From Parvularia atlantis (taxonomy: Eukaryota > Opisthokonta > Rotosphaerida), in contig CALSCO010000992.1 of the NCBI GenBank assembly GCA_943704415.1, forward strand, positions 1-16,760: 16,760 bases of DNA, written 5' to 3'. Each line of letters opens with the position of its first letter. Position 1 is the stretch's first letter. Shown in pieces: positions 7,100 to 16,522 of the stretch. The notes beneath the pieces were generated by a model that worked only from the letters and a program-made list of their open reading frames with translations, did no database searches and was not told the DNA's origin. Both the position numbers and the translations under genes were made by a program.

Positions 7100-8650
7100 A
7101 GAGAGAAAATTAAGATCCTATTAAATAAAATTAAAGAAGATTATTATTCTATATTAATAAGACCCCTTCTCACGACAGCGGTAACTTTTTTTCTATTAAG
7201 GGTATTGTTCCCACAACTAGCAAGTTGGATAGAATCTATATCACTAATGATGGCCCTTAAACCACATTTTAATATAAAAACCATTTTAGAAAACTTTTTC
7301 ACAGATAGTGGCGAAATAACTGAAGCCGCAAGTCTACATCATGAAAAAAAAGTGATAGAAATTACACCTGTGGAAGGAAATAAAATAGTTATTCACTTTC
7401 CGTTGACTAATCAAACAATTGTTTTAAATCATTCTACACACTCCCAAGATTCAAAAATATTAAATTCTGAGGATAAACTTAAAACCTCCACGCAAATGGA
7501 AATGGTGGATAAAGAAAAGCAAGCTTCAACCCCCACATCCACCGTGGAGAATAACATCAAAAGTGATAAAGATTCACATGCATTACAAGATCCTGAAAAT
7601 GTGTCTAAACTTTTGGATGAAGCTATTAATCAACCTGAAAGTCAAAATTTTGTTACTAAAGTTGGTAAGTATATAATAAATTATTTTGAGTGGCAGGCCA
7701 AACATGACGCAGAAATTCGTCAGGAAAGTGAGGCAGCAAGAAATGCCCACGAAAAGGCTGTTGAAGATGCATTAAGAGCGATTGGAGCGGTACCCCTGAA
7801 GGAAATAGATGAGGCCCTTAAGAATATTGATAAAGAATATTATTATTTCCATCCTGAAAAATTAAATGATCCTATAGAAGTAAAACTCCTTCACCTTTTT
7901 AAAACTTATCAGGAACGTGTGGATCAATTAGACCCTATTACGTTACCTCATCTGTCATACTTTGTGTCCAAACTTGAAGACCCATCTTTAACATTTAGAG
8001 ATAAAATGGTTATATGTAATATCCTACGTTATTCACTGGAAAAATTAAAACTCTTTGGTGTTGATATAGAACATTATGTTACAACTTTTGATGGTACAAG
8101 ATCGGGTATAAAACGTTATTATTCTGAACTACCCATGACTGATGAAGAGCGCCAGGCTGGTAAATATGTACTTAATAGATATCATCAAAATTTTTTAAAA
8201 TCTTGTGTAAAATTATATGAAGATCATGAAGTCAATGACCCTCATTTGAAAAAATTATATTCTTATTTAGAAACGGATAAACCACTGGATTTTACTTTTG
8301 AACATAGACAATTGGGGGTTGTGCCGGTGACGGAGAGTGTTAAAGAATCGATTAAGAACAGCAAACCTAAATACGAATTAGTTCCAGAAATTGACATTAA
8401 AAAAGATTTAGACGTTTTTTTGACGAATAGCCGCATGATAAACTATCGTCAAGAAATTATAAGATTTAAAAAATTACATGAGCAAGGGGAAATAACACTA
8501 GAGCAATACACCAACATTCGCAATTTATATTTAAAAGTTATAGAACTGGAAATTAAAGATAAACCATGGTACGTGAGCTGGATGGTGAAATATAATTATG
8601 TTAAGAATTTAGCCTCAAAAATAAAAATCCATGGAAAGTCAAATCAATAA
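7097..8650 (+). CDS. orphan ORF, 517 residues, N-terminal membrane anchor and hydrophilic body
   Basis: I do not recognise a family. One hydrophobic segment lies near residues 18-52, followed by a polar, Ser/Thr/Glu/Lys-rich linker (about 100-180). A long, mostly helical, charged region then runs to the end, including the Ala/Glu-rich ESEAARNAHEKAVEDALR near 207-224. It would be membrane-tethered with a soluble domain. The start ATG directly abuts the 56-A run; no ribosome-binding site is visible. Codon use is less extreme than in the ribosomal protein genes, with more C-ending codons. Bases 7347-7368 inside it match the first unit of the repeat cluster at 10596 exactly. The 3' end overlaps the next frame by 20 bases if that frame starts at 8631. 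A long open frame with sensible topology supports it as a real gene. Confidence 0.7.
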
Positions 8651-9830
8651 TATAACAGTCTTCATGGGTGTAACAGGTTTACTCCTGGGTGGTTTAGTTT
8701 TTTATTATTACAGCATAGTTTATGTTGATAAAACAATTTTAGTTACAAAAATGCAGACTACCATGGTTGATAAAACTTATAACTATATAACTTACGCAGA
8801 TGAAAGTATACCTTTCTCTCTAAAAGAAACCGGTCATATCACCATGAATGATCATAATTTTAATATTTTAGAAAAATTTATATATTTTATAAGTAATGTA
8901 GATTTAATGAATTTACCTAATCACAATTTGGTCTATCCACTCATGGTAATGATATTAGTTCAAAATTTACATGTTAATTTTATAATCAATAAATGTTGTT
9001 TAATGATTACTCAAATTTATAATAATGTTTTCTTTAGTTATATTCCTAAATCCAACATCTTTATAAATAATTTAAAATTAAAAATAGATTTTTATGATAA
9101 ATATTATTCATCCTTATGGAGATTTGAAAAAAAAATTATTAATATTTCAGAAATTGGACAAACAAAAATACAAGAATTACAAAAGTTTAATATAATTCTT
9201 ATTTTCAGAAAGTTTTACCCTACAAGTCATCGTAAAACTTTTAATAAAAATCTTAATATAAGTTTAAATGAGTATTTGAATTATCATGAAGAAAATTCTT
9301 ATAAGGAAACAAGATTATTTATACCATCAAAAAAAGGAATGTTGTGTTTAGGAATTATAAATTTAGAAAATTTTTTCAGAGTGCAGGCTCACACTCAAAA
9401 TATTATAAAATCTAAATATTATATAAAACTCGTGTATGATTCAAATGGTGGTAAATTTTTAATCAATATTTGTGAATCTGAAAAAGATATTTCATATGGT
9501 AGAATTCCAAAAGTTTTTGATAATTATTCTATATTAACATTGAAGGAGGCTAATTATACCTTAAGTTTTTATAAAAAAAATTTTGGAATATTACTTCCTC
9601 ATCCTTTACCAACATCCATGCAAGATATTAAAAATTATTCCAGTTTTGGAATTCGTTTTTCAGATTTTTTAATTCCAGATAAATTATATAAAGATTATGA
9701 AACATCTTACGATTTTTATAACAATTGTAAAACCTTTAAATTTGCTAAATTATTACCTCACCCATGGCCTATCCCTAAATTTATTTTATATAAACCAATA
9801 CCTCTTAGAGTTAATATAGATAATAAATAA
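8631..9830 (+). CDS. orphan ORF, 399 residues, single N-terminal membrane segment, upstream of ccmB
   Basis: I do not recognise a family. A hydrophobic segment at about 10-30 (VTGLLLGGLVFYYYSIVYV) would anchor a largely soluble, aromatic- and Lys-rich protein. The motif LLPHPxP occurs twice near the C terminus, at 321-327 (LLPHPLP) and 374-380 (LLPHPWP), possibly a short internal repeat. The start at 8631 overlaps the previous frame by 20 bases; an in-frame ATG at 8664 would leave a 13-base gap and keep the whole membrane segment, and is equally plausible. The stop overlaps the ccmB start by one base, suggesting joint expression with ccmB. A role in cytochrome c maturation is only a guess from position. 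Codon use here is again strongly AT-biased, like the conserved genes. Confidence 0.72.
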   Translation: MESQINNITVFMGVTGLLLGGLVFYYYSIVYVDKTILVTKMQTTMVDKTYNYITYADESIPFSLKETGHITMNDHNFNILEKFIYFISNVDLMNLPNHNLVYPLMVMILVQNLHVNFIINKCCLMITQIYNNVFFSYIPKSNIFINNLKLKIDFYDKYYSSLWRFEKKIINISEIGQTKIQELQKFNIILIFRKFYPTSHRKTFNKNLNISLNEYLNYHEENSYKETRLFIPSKKGMLCLGIINLENFFRVQAHTQNIIKSKYYIKLVYDSNGGKFLINICESEKDISYGRIPKVFDNYSILTLKEANYTLSFYKKNFGILLPHPLPTSMQDIKNYSSFGIRFSDFLIPDKLYKDYETSYDFYNNCKTFKFAKLLPHPWPIPKFILYKPIPLRVNIDNK

Positions 9831-10462
9831 TGTTAAACTTAAAAAAAAATATATACGTTTATTTATTAAAAAATTATTTTAATTATCATGTTTTACAAGG
9901 TAAAATTATGATAAATTTTATGTTTTTTAATATTATAATTATTTTATTGGCATTTAGTACCTCTGCCCCCTCTTTGTTCATAGACAACTATTTATTAAAT
10001 ATTTTTTATTTAAATAGTTTCTTATCTTTAACATTATCATTGGAGAACATATTTAATAAAGATTTAGAGCAAGGTAGTTTTGAATTGTATTATTTAATGT
10101 ATATTTCCTTAGAACAATTAATTTTCATACAAATTTTATTTCATATACTCTTTTATTGTCTGCCCTTTATGTTATTCTTCTGTGTGTACTCTTTATTATT
10201 TAATCACTATGATTTCTTTTACTTTAATATATTAATAACTTTATTATTTTTGAATAACATAAGTTTTTTAATGGCTAGTTTTATTATAGGAATTCAAGTT
10301 CCTACTTTTTTATTATATTTATTCATTTTTCCATTATTTATACCTTTCATTATTTTTCATGATTCTCAAGAAAATTCACAATTATTATTATACATCACAG
10401 TTTTGTTTACTTTAGTTACCCCTAAATTAATAATTAGTCTGATAAAAAAAAATTATGAATAA
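9830..10462 (+). CDS. ccmB: cytochrome c maturation protein CcmB, membrane subunit of the CcmABCD heme transporter
   Basis: A 210-residue protein, close to bacterial CcmB (about 220), with about six hydrophobic helices. The diagnostic N-terminal block is LSLENIFNKDLEQGSFELYYLM near 69-90, matching the bacterial pattern LLALERLFRDDxxDGSLEQLL. It is followed by the helix with FYCLPFMLF (family GLPLLL) and the later FPLFIPFIIF (family LPLxIPxLIF). With CcmA and CcmC it releases holo-CcmE, the heme chaperone, in bacterial-type System I. CcmA is not in this window and may be nuclear or elsewhere in the genome. The start overlaps the upstream stop by one base (TAATG). Two further Met codons follow at 27 and 30, so a shorter product is possible, but the first ATG gives a family-like length. 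Confidence 0.88.
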   Translation: MLNLKKNIYVYLLKNYFNYHVLQGKIMINFMFFNIIIILLAFSTSAPSLFIDNYLLNIFYLNSFLSLTLSLENIFNKDLEQGSFELYYLMYISLEQLIFIQILFHILFYCLPFMLFFCVYSLLFNHYDFFYFNILITLLFLNNISFLMASFIIGIQVPTFLLYLFIFPLFIPFIIFHDSQENSQLLLYITVLFTLVTPKLIISLIKKNYE

Positions 10463-11134
10463 TAAACTTCAATTAAACCTATTAGCTTTTACATAATGAA
10501 AAATTTGAAAAAATGATTCTTTTAATCGGGGCTTTCGATCATCACTTTATTTTAAACAATCTCAAATTTATTATTATTTTACGTTGATATCTCCTAAAAA
10601 GTGATAGAAATTACACCCCGGGCTTCAGGTACCCTGAAGCTTAAGTGATAGAAATAACACCCGGGGTGTGAATCCAAAAGTGGTAGAATTACAATTGGAT
10701 TTTTATCCCCTAAAAACAATGGTTTAATTAAGATAAATAAGAGAATTTATAAACATCTTAAGAATGGTCATTAAAGTTTAGTAAATTTTAATAAATAGTT
10801 TGTTATTATTAACATAATATATTTTTCTCATACTATGCTGAATGACTTAAAAAAAAAATGCTTTATGTAAGGAAAAAAAGCAAGGAAAACTCATGAATGA
10901 ATAAATTTTCATAGTGTGGAACAAACACTTTATAGGAATGTCCCATACTCCCATATTTTTTAACTTTAGATATAAAGTTGGTTTTACATACATCTGTGAT
11001 TAATATTTAGTTTATCATTCATTATTTATTTTTATTTATCATTAGTGATTTATATTAACTTTGTCATGTTTTATTTATTTATCCAAGTAGGCTGTCGTGA
11101 ATTAAATAAACTTTTTTTCTGATAAATAAATAAA
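10463..11134. other. 672-base spacer between ccmB and cob
   Basis: No reading frame of useful length and no tRNA was seen. It holds the GC-rich hairpin and repeat cluster at 10596-10701. Later there is a weaker potential hairpin, AGTGT (10913-10917) with ACACT (10925-10929), next to a short direct repeat CCCATA at 10942 and 10951. The rest is AT-rich. As the longest non-coding stretch here it could hold a promoter, a replication element or an unrecognised RNA; none of these has direct support. Confidence 0.5.
10596..10701. repeat. GC-rich hairpin cluster with three copies of a short repeat
   Basis: The unit AGTGATAGAAATTACA occurs near 10600-10615 (exact), 10644-10659 (AGTGATAGAAATAACA) and 10679-10693 (AGTGGTAGAATTACA). 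An outer 12-base stem, ACACCCCGGG (10613-10622) with CCCGGGGTGT (10660-10669) plus two pairs, encloses a hairpin CTTCAGG (10623-10629) with CCTGAAG (10633-10639). A third stem, AATCCAA (10671-10677) with TTGGATT (10695-10701), holds the third repeat in its loop. The first unit and its A-run are identical over 22 bases to 7347-7368 inside the 517-residue orphan frame. The arrangement resembles the double-hairpin and GC-cluster elements of other mitochondrial genomes. Confidence 0.75.
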
Positions 11135-12307
11135 ATGCGTATTTTTAAAACACATCCTGTTTTATCGTTAGTGAATATGTTTTTAATAGATTCACCTGCA
11201 CCTTCAAATATCACTTATTTTTGGAATTTTGGTTCTTTGTTAGGTTTATGTTTAATTATTCAACTTATTACTGGGATCGCATTAGCAATGCATTATAATC
11301 CAAGTGTGGATTTAGCTTTCATCAGTGTTGAACACATCATGCGTGATGTAAATTACGGATGGTTGTTACGTTATATGCATGCCAATGGTGCATCAATGTT
11401 TTTTATTTGTGTTTATATTCACATAGCCAGAGGTTTATATTATGGATCTTATACTAAACCAAGAGAATTATTATGGTCTGTTGGAGTTATAATATTTTTA
11501 ATGATGATGGGAACAGCCTTCATAGGTTATGTTTTACCTTGGGGTCAAATGAGTTTTTGGGGGGCTACTGTTATTACAAATATGTTATCAGCCATTCCTT
11601 GGTTAGGAACAGATTTAGTACAATTAGTTTGGGGTGGTTTTTCTGTTGATAATGCAACATTAAATAGATTTTTTAGTTTACATTATTTATTACCATTTGT
11701 GATAGCCGCCTTAGCTGTAGTTCATTTGATGGCTTTACATGAGCACGGTTCAAATAACCCCTTAGGTATTGGATCAAATGTTGATAAAGTTCCATTTCAC
11801 CCTTATTTTACTTATAAAGACCTATATGGATTTTTTATTTTCTTAATATTTTTCGCATTTTTCATTTATTTCAGTCCAAATTTATTGGGACACCCTGATA
11901 ATTATATTCCTGCCAATCCATTAGTAACACCTCCACACATTGTTCCAGAGTGGTATTTCTTACCTTTTTATGCCATTTTACGTTCAATTCCAAGTAAATT
12001 AGGTGGAGTTATAGCAATGGTGGGTGCTATTTTAATCTTATTAATATTACCTTTTGTACACACAAGTCAAATTCGTAGTTCATCCTTTCGTCCTATTCAA
12101 AAAAAATTATTTTGGTTTTTTATAGCAGATGTGCTTTTATTAGAATGGATAGGAGGACAACCTGTGGAAGATCCTTATGTCTTTGTTGGACAAATTGCTA
12201 CAATCTTTTATTTTTCATATTTTATAATTTTAACACCCTTGGTGGGTTTCATTGAAAATATTTTAGTAAAAATTTATTTTATGAATTTTTCAAAAAAACA
12301 AAAATAA
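11135..12307 (+). CDS. cob: apocytochrome b, complex III
   Basis: A full-length cytochrome b of 390 residues with eight membrane helices. It carries the two b-type hemes of the bc1 complex and the quinol oxidation and reduction sites. The four heme ligands are in place: H82 and H96 in helix B (MHANGAS, YIHIARG), and H183 and H197 in helix D ([18 protein letters not shown]). The Qo-site motif PEWY is at 271-274 and [12 protein letters not shown] at about 131-142. No frameshift or intron is seen. It follows a 672-base spacer, so its own upstream signal is likely; the ATG is preceded by GATAAATAAATAAA. Confidence 0.98.
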   Translation: MRIFKTHPVLSLVNMFLIDSPAPSNITYFWNFGSLLGLCLIIQLITGIALAMHYNPSVDLAFISVEHIMRDVNYGWLLRYMHANGASMFFICVYIHIARGLYYGSYTKPRELLWSVGVIIFLMMMGTAFIGYVLPWGQMSFWGATVITNMLSAIPWLGTDLVQLVWGGFSVDNATLNRFFSLHYLLPFVIAALAVVHLMALHEHGSNNPLGIGSNVDKVPFHPYFTYKDLYGFFIFLIFFAFFIYFSPNLLGHPDNYIPANPLVTPPHIVPEWYFLPFYAILRSIPSKLGGVIAMVGAILILLILPFVHTSQIRSSSFRPIQKKLFWFFIADVLLLEWIGGQPVEDPYVFVGQIATIFYFSYFIILTPLVGFIENILVKIYFMNFSKKQK

Positions 12308-12342
12308 TAAAATTTTAAATTAATAGAAATATTTATTTGTTT

Positions 12343-12374
12343 TTGCACAAATGTGATGTGCAATCTCAGAGATT
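12343..12374. other. two adjacent potential hairpins after cob
   Basis: TTGCACA (12343-12349) pairs perfectly with TGTGCAA (12357-12363) around a 7-base loop. AATCTC (12362-12367) and GAGATT (12369-12374) form a second, near-perfect palindrome sharing two bases. They lie in the 158-base cob-atp8 spacer. A role in mRNA 3' end formation or processing is possible but inferred only from position. Confidence 0.4.
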
Positions 12375-12465
12375 TATTTAATTTTCTCGCTTATTTTTAC
12401 ATATATTTTATCATTTAACCCCCTGCCTTAACCGATTTCACAATCATCTTGATTTTATTAGAATT

Positions 12466-12702
12466 ATGCCACAATTAGATACTTTAACTTATTTTCCTCA
12501 ATTTTTTTGGTTTATATTTTTATTTTTAAGTTTTTATTTAATTTTATCAGAAAAAACAATCCCGTCCATTGCAAAAATATTAAAAACTAGAAAAAGAATG
12601 ATAAAACAATCATCTTCTAGTGCAGATTTAATTACTGAGAAAAGTAGTGTAGAACCTTTATTATTAAGTGTGTTAACACACACTAAAAAAAATAATTTCT
12701 AA
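12466..12702 (+). CDS. atp8: ATP synthase subunit 8 (Fo, A6L)
   Basis: A 78-residue protein with the typical start MPQLDTLTYFPQFFW, a single membrane helix at about 13-28, and a hydrophilic basic tail (KTRKRMIKQ). Subunit 8 helps anchor the peripheral stalk and subunit a in mitochondrial ATP synthase. It is shorter than the plant and many protist forms (about 130-160 residues) because the C-terminal domain is reduced. It lies 14 bases upstream of atp6, the familiar atp8-atp6 pairing. Confidence 0.94.
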   Translation: MPQLDTLTYFPQFFWFIFLFLSFYLILSEKTIPSIAKILKTRKRMIKQSSSSADLITEKSSVEPLLLSVLTHTKKNNF

Positions 12703-12716
12703 AATAAATATACAAA

Positions 12717-13508
12717 ATGTTTTATTCTCCCTTAGAACAATTTCAAATTAATACTATTATACCTTTTAATTTTTCATTTTTAGATTTTGTTTTCCCAAGT
12801 TATCCATTTATGCTTTTAGGTTGGTTAGATTTCAGTTTCACTAATTCCGCATTAGCAATGCTTTTAGCCATCAGTATTTTTATTTTTCTTTCAGATGCTT
12901 CATTAAATAATGCAACCATAGTACCAACGGCATGGCAATCTATTATTGAAATGATTTATGAATTCATTTATACTTTAATAGAAGAACAAATAGGATCTAA
13001 AGGTTATCAATATTTTAATTTTATTTTTACTTTATTCATTTTTATTCTTTTCTGTAATTTAATTGGTATGATACCTTATAGTTTCACTGCCACAAGTCAA
13101 GTTGTAGTAACTTTTGGTTTATCTGTTGCTATCTTTATAGGTGTAACCTTAATTGGATTTTCTTATCATGGTTTACATTTTTTCCATTTATTTGTACCTG
13201 CTGGAGTGCCAATGGCATTATTACCCTTAATCGTAACTATTGAATTCATTTCTTATATGACTAGAGGATTCTCATTAGGTATCCGTTTAACAGCCAATAT
13301 GTTTGCTGGACATACTTTATTAAAAATTATTTCAACATTTGCATGGCAAATGTTAACTACGGGTGGTATTATGTCCATTGTTTCAATTGCCCCTATTGCT
13401 TTATTATTTGCTTTAACTGGTTTAGAAATAGTTATTGCTATATTACAAGCTTATGTATTTACAGTTTTAACATGTTCTTATTTAAATGATGCAATAAATT
13501 TACATTAA
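12717..13508 (+). CDS. atp6: ATP synthase subunit a (Fo)
   Basis: A 263-residue subunit a, the stator part of the proton channel facing the c-ring. The essential arginine is R190 in SLGIRLTANMFAGH. Other family blocks are FCNLIGMIPYSFTATS (about 112-127) and IEFISYMTRGFSLGIRL (175-191). The final helix ILQAYVFTVLTCSYLND fits the family pattern IAxLQAYVFxxLxxxYL. The length is normal for mitochondrial and alphaproteobacterial subunit a. It shares a likely transcript with atp8. Confidence 0.98.
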   Translation: MFYSPLEQFQINTIIPFNFSFLDFVFPSYPFMLLGWLDFSFTNSALAMLLAISIFIFLSDASLNNATIVPTAWQSIIEMIYEFIYTLIEEQIGSKGYQYFNFIFTLFIFILFCNLIGMIPYSFTATSQVVVTFGLSVAIFIGVTLIGFSYHGLHFFHLFVPAGVPMALLPLIVTIEFISYMTRGFSLGIRLTANMFAGHTLLKIISTFAWQMLTTGGIMSIVSIAPIALLFALTGLEIVIAILQAYVFTVLTCSYLNDAINLH

Positions 13509-13552
13509 GATTTACTACAGTATGTCTACTGATTTTAATTTATATAAAATGG

Positions 13553-13626
13553 GCCGGATTAGCTATAATTGGTAGAGCGACTGACTTGTAATCAGTAGGT
13601 TATAGGTTCAAATCCTATATTCGGCT
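13553..13626 (+). tRNA. trnT: tRNA-Thr (anticodon UGU)
   Basis: The acceptor GCCGGAT (13553-13559) pairs with ATTCGGC (13619-13625, one G-U), with U as discriminator. The D arm is AGCTATAATTGGTAGAGCG, the anticodon stem ACTGA/TCAGT is perfect around CTTGTAA (UGU), and the T arm is TATAGGTTCAAATCCTATA. It sits between atp6 and ccmF and may act as a processing point between their mRNAs. Confidence 0.95.
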
Positions 13627-13651
13627 TATTTAAACAAACTTAATTTATTTA

Positions 13652-15523
13652 ATGTTATTAGAAATTGGTAATTTTTTCCTAATGTTTCTAAGTTTTTTTG
13701 TATTTATATTTTTTTATTTTTATAAATACAAAAAAAATAATGAAGATTATTTAATTATATTTAATTTTATTAACTCTTTAATCTTAATTTTTATTTTTAT
13801 AATATTTATATTTATATACGGTTATATTAATTCTGATATATCTTTAATAAATATTTTAAAATATTCTCATATCTTAGAATTTAATTTTTACAAATTGACC
13901 GGTTTTTGGGGTAATCAAGATGGATCTATGATGTTGTGGTCCTTAGTTTTAAATTTTTATGGATTATATTTTATACAATATTTTTCTTTTAAAAATTATA
14001 AATTTTTTTTTAAAACTTTAACCTATCATTTTTATAATATATTTTTCTTTTTTTTTTATATTATAATATTTTGTAATCCTTTTTTGAAACATTTTATTTT
14101 TAAAGTAGAATCTGGGCAATTAAACCCAATTTTACAAGATCCAACATTAGCCATTCATCCACCCTTTTTATATCTAGGGTATTTAGGTTCTTCATTATTA
14201 TTTGCTTTAGCTTTATTTGTTTTATTTAATAAAACATGGTCGTTTTATTATTTATTATATATAAAAAAATTTATTATTTTTACTTGGATTACTTTAACAC
14301 TTGGTATTGCTTTAGGAAGTTGGTGGGCTTATTATGAATTAGGTTGGGGAGGTTGGTGGTTTTGGGATCCGGTAGAAAATATTTCTCTCATGCCTTGGTT
14401 TTTAACCACAGCTTTATTACATCAATTAAATATAAATTTTAAATTAAATTTATTTAATAATTGGACTATTTATGTATTATTATCATTATATTTATTTGTC
14501 CTAAGTGGAACTTATGTAGTTCGTTCTGGATTATTATCCTCAGTACATAGTTTCGTACAAGATTCTTTAGGAAGTTATATGTTATTAATTTATTTATTCA
14601 TCTTATTAGTTTATACTTTTTTTAAGATTTATAAATTGAATCATTCATTTTTTATATTTTACAATTTTAATTATTTTTCTAAAGAAAATTTTTTAAGAAT
14701 TAATACTTTTATTTTTATTTTCATGAGCGGTATTATATTTTTTACTATATTTTTTCCTATTATTTTTAAGATAATTTATAATATAAATATTATAATTGAT
14801 ATTAATTTTTTTAATAAAATCTTTGGTGCCTCATTATATCCTTTGTTAACTTTAATGATAATGGTACCTTTAATTCCTTGGAAAAATTTTAATTTTATAA
14901 TACCTTATAAATATTTTACTATCTCATTCATAATCTTTTTGAGTTTAAATTTTATTTTACACAATATATTTTCTTCAAATTTCGTTCATAGTTTGTTTTT
15001 GTTAATAATAATTTTGATTATTAATCTGTTATTTTTATTGTTAATAACTAAAAAAATTAACTCAATAATGATAGCTCATGGTGCCATAGGTTTACTTTTA
15101 TTAACAATTTTAATTAATGATGAGTTTAAAAATACAATTGTTTATTACATTTACCCCGGTGATAAATTAATTTTTGAAAATTATGTCATTTATTTTAGGA
15201 ATTTACATCATTTTTTATTTAAAAATTATTATAGTATTTTTTATGATTTATTTATAGAAAAAAATTTAAGTTTGTTATTTACAACCTTCATTGAACATAA
15301 AGATTATATTTTTAAAGAACCAATTAGTATTAAACCCAATGTACACACAAATTTATTCTCAGATTTATATTTTGTTTTGGGAACAGGAGATTTTAATCAA
15401 GGATGGTATGTGAAAATAATAATTAATCCTTTGATTATAAATATATGGTTAAGTGCGCTATTATTATTTTATGCAGGCATTAAAATTATTAAAAAAGAAA
15501 ATAAAATATTTCATTATTATTAA
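13652..15523 (+). CDS. ccmF: cytochrome c heme lyase subunit CcmF (System I)
   Basis: A 623-residue, full-length CcmF in one piece (bacterial about 650), with many membrane helices. CcmF and CcmH attach heme to apocytochrome c delivered by CcmE. Family blocks are GFWGNQDGSMMLW (84-96), NPILQDPTLAIHPPFLYLG (158-176), the WWD heme-handling motif ending in WGGWWFWDPVEN (232-243), and VVRSGLLSSVHSF (289-301). The four functional histidines can be assigned: H169 and H299 as periplasm-side ligands, and H257 and H476 (MIAHGAIG) as ligands of the membrane heme b. It is not split, unlike in many plants. The start ATG lies 25 bases after tRNA-Thr. Phe/Ile/Tyr content is very high, consistent with AT bias. 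Confidence 0.96.
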   Translation: MLLEIGNFFLMFLSFFVFIFFYFYKYKKNNEDYLIIFNFINSLILIFIFIIFIFIYGYINSDISLINILKYSHILEFNFYKLTGFWGNQDGSMMLWSLVLNFYGLYFIQYFSFKNYKFFFKTLTYHFYNIFFFFFYIIIFCNPFLKHFIFKVESGQLNPILQDPTLAIHPPFLYLGYLGSSLLFALALFVLFNKTWSFYYLLYIKKFIIFTWITLTLGIALGSWWAYYELGWGGWWFWDPVENISLMPWFLTTALLHQLNINFKLNLFNNWTIYVLLSLYLFVLSGTYVVRSGLLSSVHSFVQDSLGSYMLLIYLFILLVYTFFKIYKLNHSFFIFYNFNYFSKENFLRINTFIFIFMSGIIFFTIFFPIIFKIIYNINIIIDINFFNKIFGASLYPLLTLMIMVPLIPWKNFNFIIPYKYFTISFIIFLSLNFILHNIFSSNFVHSLFLLIIILIINLLFLLLITKKINSIMIAHGAIGLLLLTILINDEFKNTIVYYIYPGDKLIFENYVIYFRNLHHFLFKNYYSIFYDLFIEKNLSLLFTTFIEHKDYIFKEPISIKPNVHTNLFSDLYFVLGTGDFNQGWYVKIIINPLIINIWLSALLLFYAGIKIIKKENKIFHYY

Positions 15524-15540
15524 ATAGATGATAAAATTAT

Positions 15541-15568
15541 GGATAAAATTTATATAAAAAATTTATCC
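15541..15568. other. potential hairpin between ccmF and cox3
   Basis: GGATAAA (15541-15547) can pair with TTTATCC (15562-15568) around an AT-rich loop, followed by a T-rich run. This resembles a simple terminator or mRNA-end hairpin, but it is short and AT-rich, so it may be chance. Confidence 0.3.
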
Positions 15569-15600
15569 TTTATTTTTTATACATCAATGAATAAATCAAG

Positions 15601-16395
15601 ATGTCATCAGTACAAAAACACGGATTTCATTTAGTTGATCCAAGTCCATGGCCATTTGTTGGATCTATTGCTTGTTTTATGACAACCATAGGAGCAGCCA
15701 TGTATATGCATAGTTTCAAAGGTGGGAATTTATTATTAATTTCTGGTATCATTATGGTTTTAGTAACAATGATACTTTGGTGGAGAGATATCATTAGAGA
15801 ATCCACTTATCAAGGTCTTCATACTTATGTAGTTCAAAGAGGATTACGTTATGGTATGATTTTATTTATCATTTCAGAAGTTTTCTTTTTCGTTGCATTT
15901 TTTTGGGCCTTTTTCCATTCTAGTTTAGCCCCATCTGTGGAATTAGGAGCAATATGGCCCCCTAAGGGAATAGAAGCTTTAAATCCTTGGGAAGTACCTT
16001 TATTAAACACTGTTATTTTATTATCTTCTGGAGCAACAGTTACTTGGGCTCATCATGCTATGATCAGTGGTGATAGATCAGGAGCAATAATAGGATTATC
16101 TTTAACAGTTTTATTAGCATTAATATTTACAGCCTTACAAGGTTTAGAATATTATGAAGCACCATTTACAATAGCTGATGGTATTTACGGTAGTACTTTC
16201 TTCATTGCCACTGGTTTTCATGGTTTACATGTTATCATTGGTACAATATTCTTAACTGTTTGTTTAATTAGATTATATCATTATCATTTTACTAAAACAC
16301 ATCATTTTGGATTTGAAGCTGCTGCTTGGTATTTCCACTTTGTTGATGTCGTTTGGTTATTTTTATTTGTAAGTATTTATTGGTGGGGTGCATAA
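15601..16395 (+). CDS. cox3: cytochrome c oxidase subunit III
   Basis: A 264-residue protein with the standard seven-helix Cox3 fold and normal length. Signature blocks are [16 protein letters not shown] at the N terminus, [13 protein letters not shown] (about 60-72), the conserved helix [18 protein letters not shown] and [12 protein letters not shown]. The C-terminal [19 protein letters not shown] ends at YWWGA. Cox3 supports proton uptake and stability of complex IV. No oddities are seen. The start ATG follows an AT-rich leader, 77 bases after the ccmF stop. Confidence 0.98.
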   Translation: MSSVQKHGFHLVDPSPWPFVGSIACFMTTIGAAMYMHSFKGGNLLLISGIIMVLVTMILWWRDIIRESTYQGLHTYVVQRGLRYGMILFIISEVFFFVAFFWAFFHSSLAPSVELGAIWPPKGIEALNPWEVPLLNTVILLSSGATVTWAHHAMISGDRSGAIIGLSLTVLLALIFTALQGLEYYEAPFTIADGIYGSTFFIATGFHGLHVIIGTIFLTVCLIRLYHYHFTKTHHFGFEAAAWYFHFVDVVWLFLFVSIYWWGA

Positions 16396-16459
16396 AATTT
16401 ATCCAATAAATAAATAAAAATTAGAATAAAAAAAAACTTGATGAAATTAATGAAAAATA

Positions 16460-16485
16460 ATATTCACTATTCAATGAATGAATAT
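16460..16485. other. potential hairpin upstream of atp9
   Basis: ATATTCA (16460-16466) pairs perfectly with TGAATAT (16479-16485) around a 12-base loop, about 40 bases before the atp9 start. It may mark an mRNA boundary between cox3 and atp9; the AT-rich setting makes chance possible. Confidence 0.3.
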
Positions 16486-16522
16486 ATTTTGTTTTATAAA
16501 AAAATTAAATAATAAAAATAAA

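Noticed and set aside
10463-11134. tmRNA or another standard RNA in the ccmB-cob spacer
   Set aside because: No tRNA-like T arm (GGTTCRA) or matching acceptor ends were found; only hairpins and short repeats are visible.
16478-16522. Longer atp9 start
   Set aside because: It adds 15 residues foreign to subunit c; the ATG at 16523 gives the standard protein.
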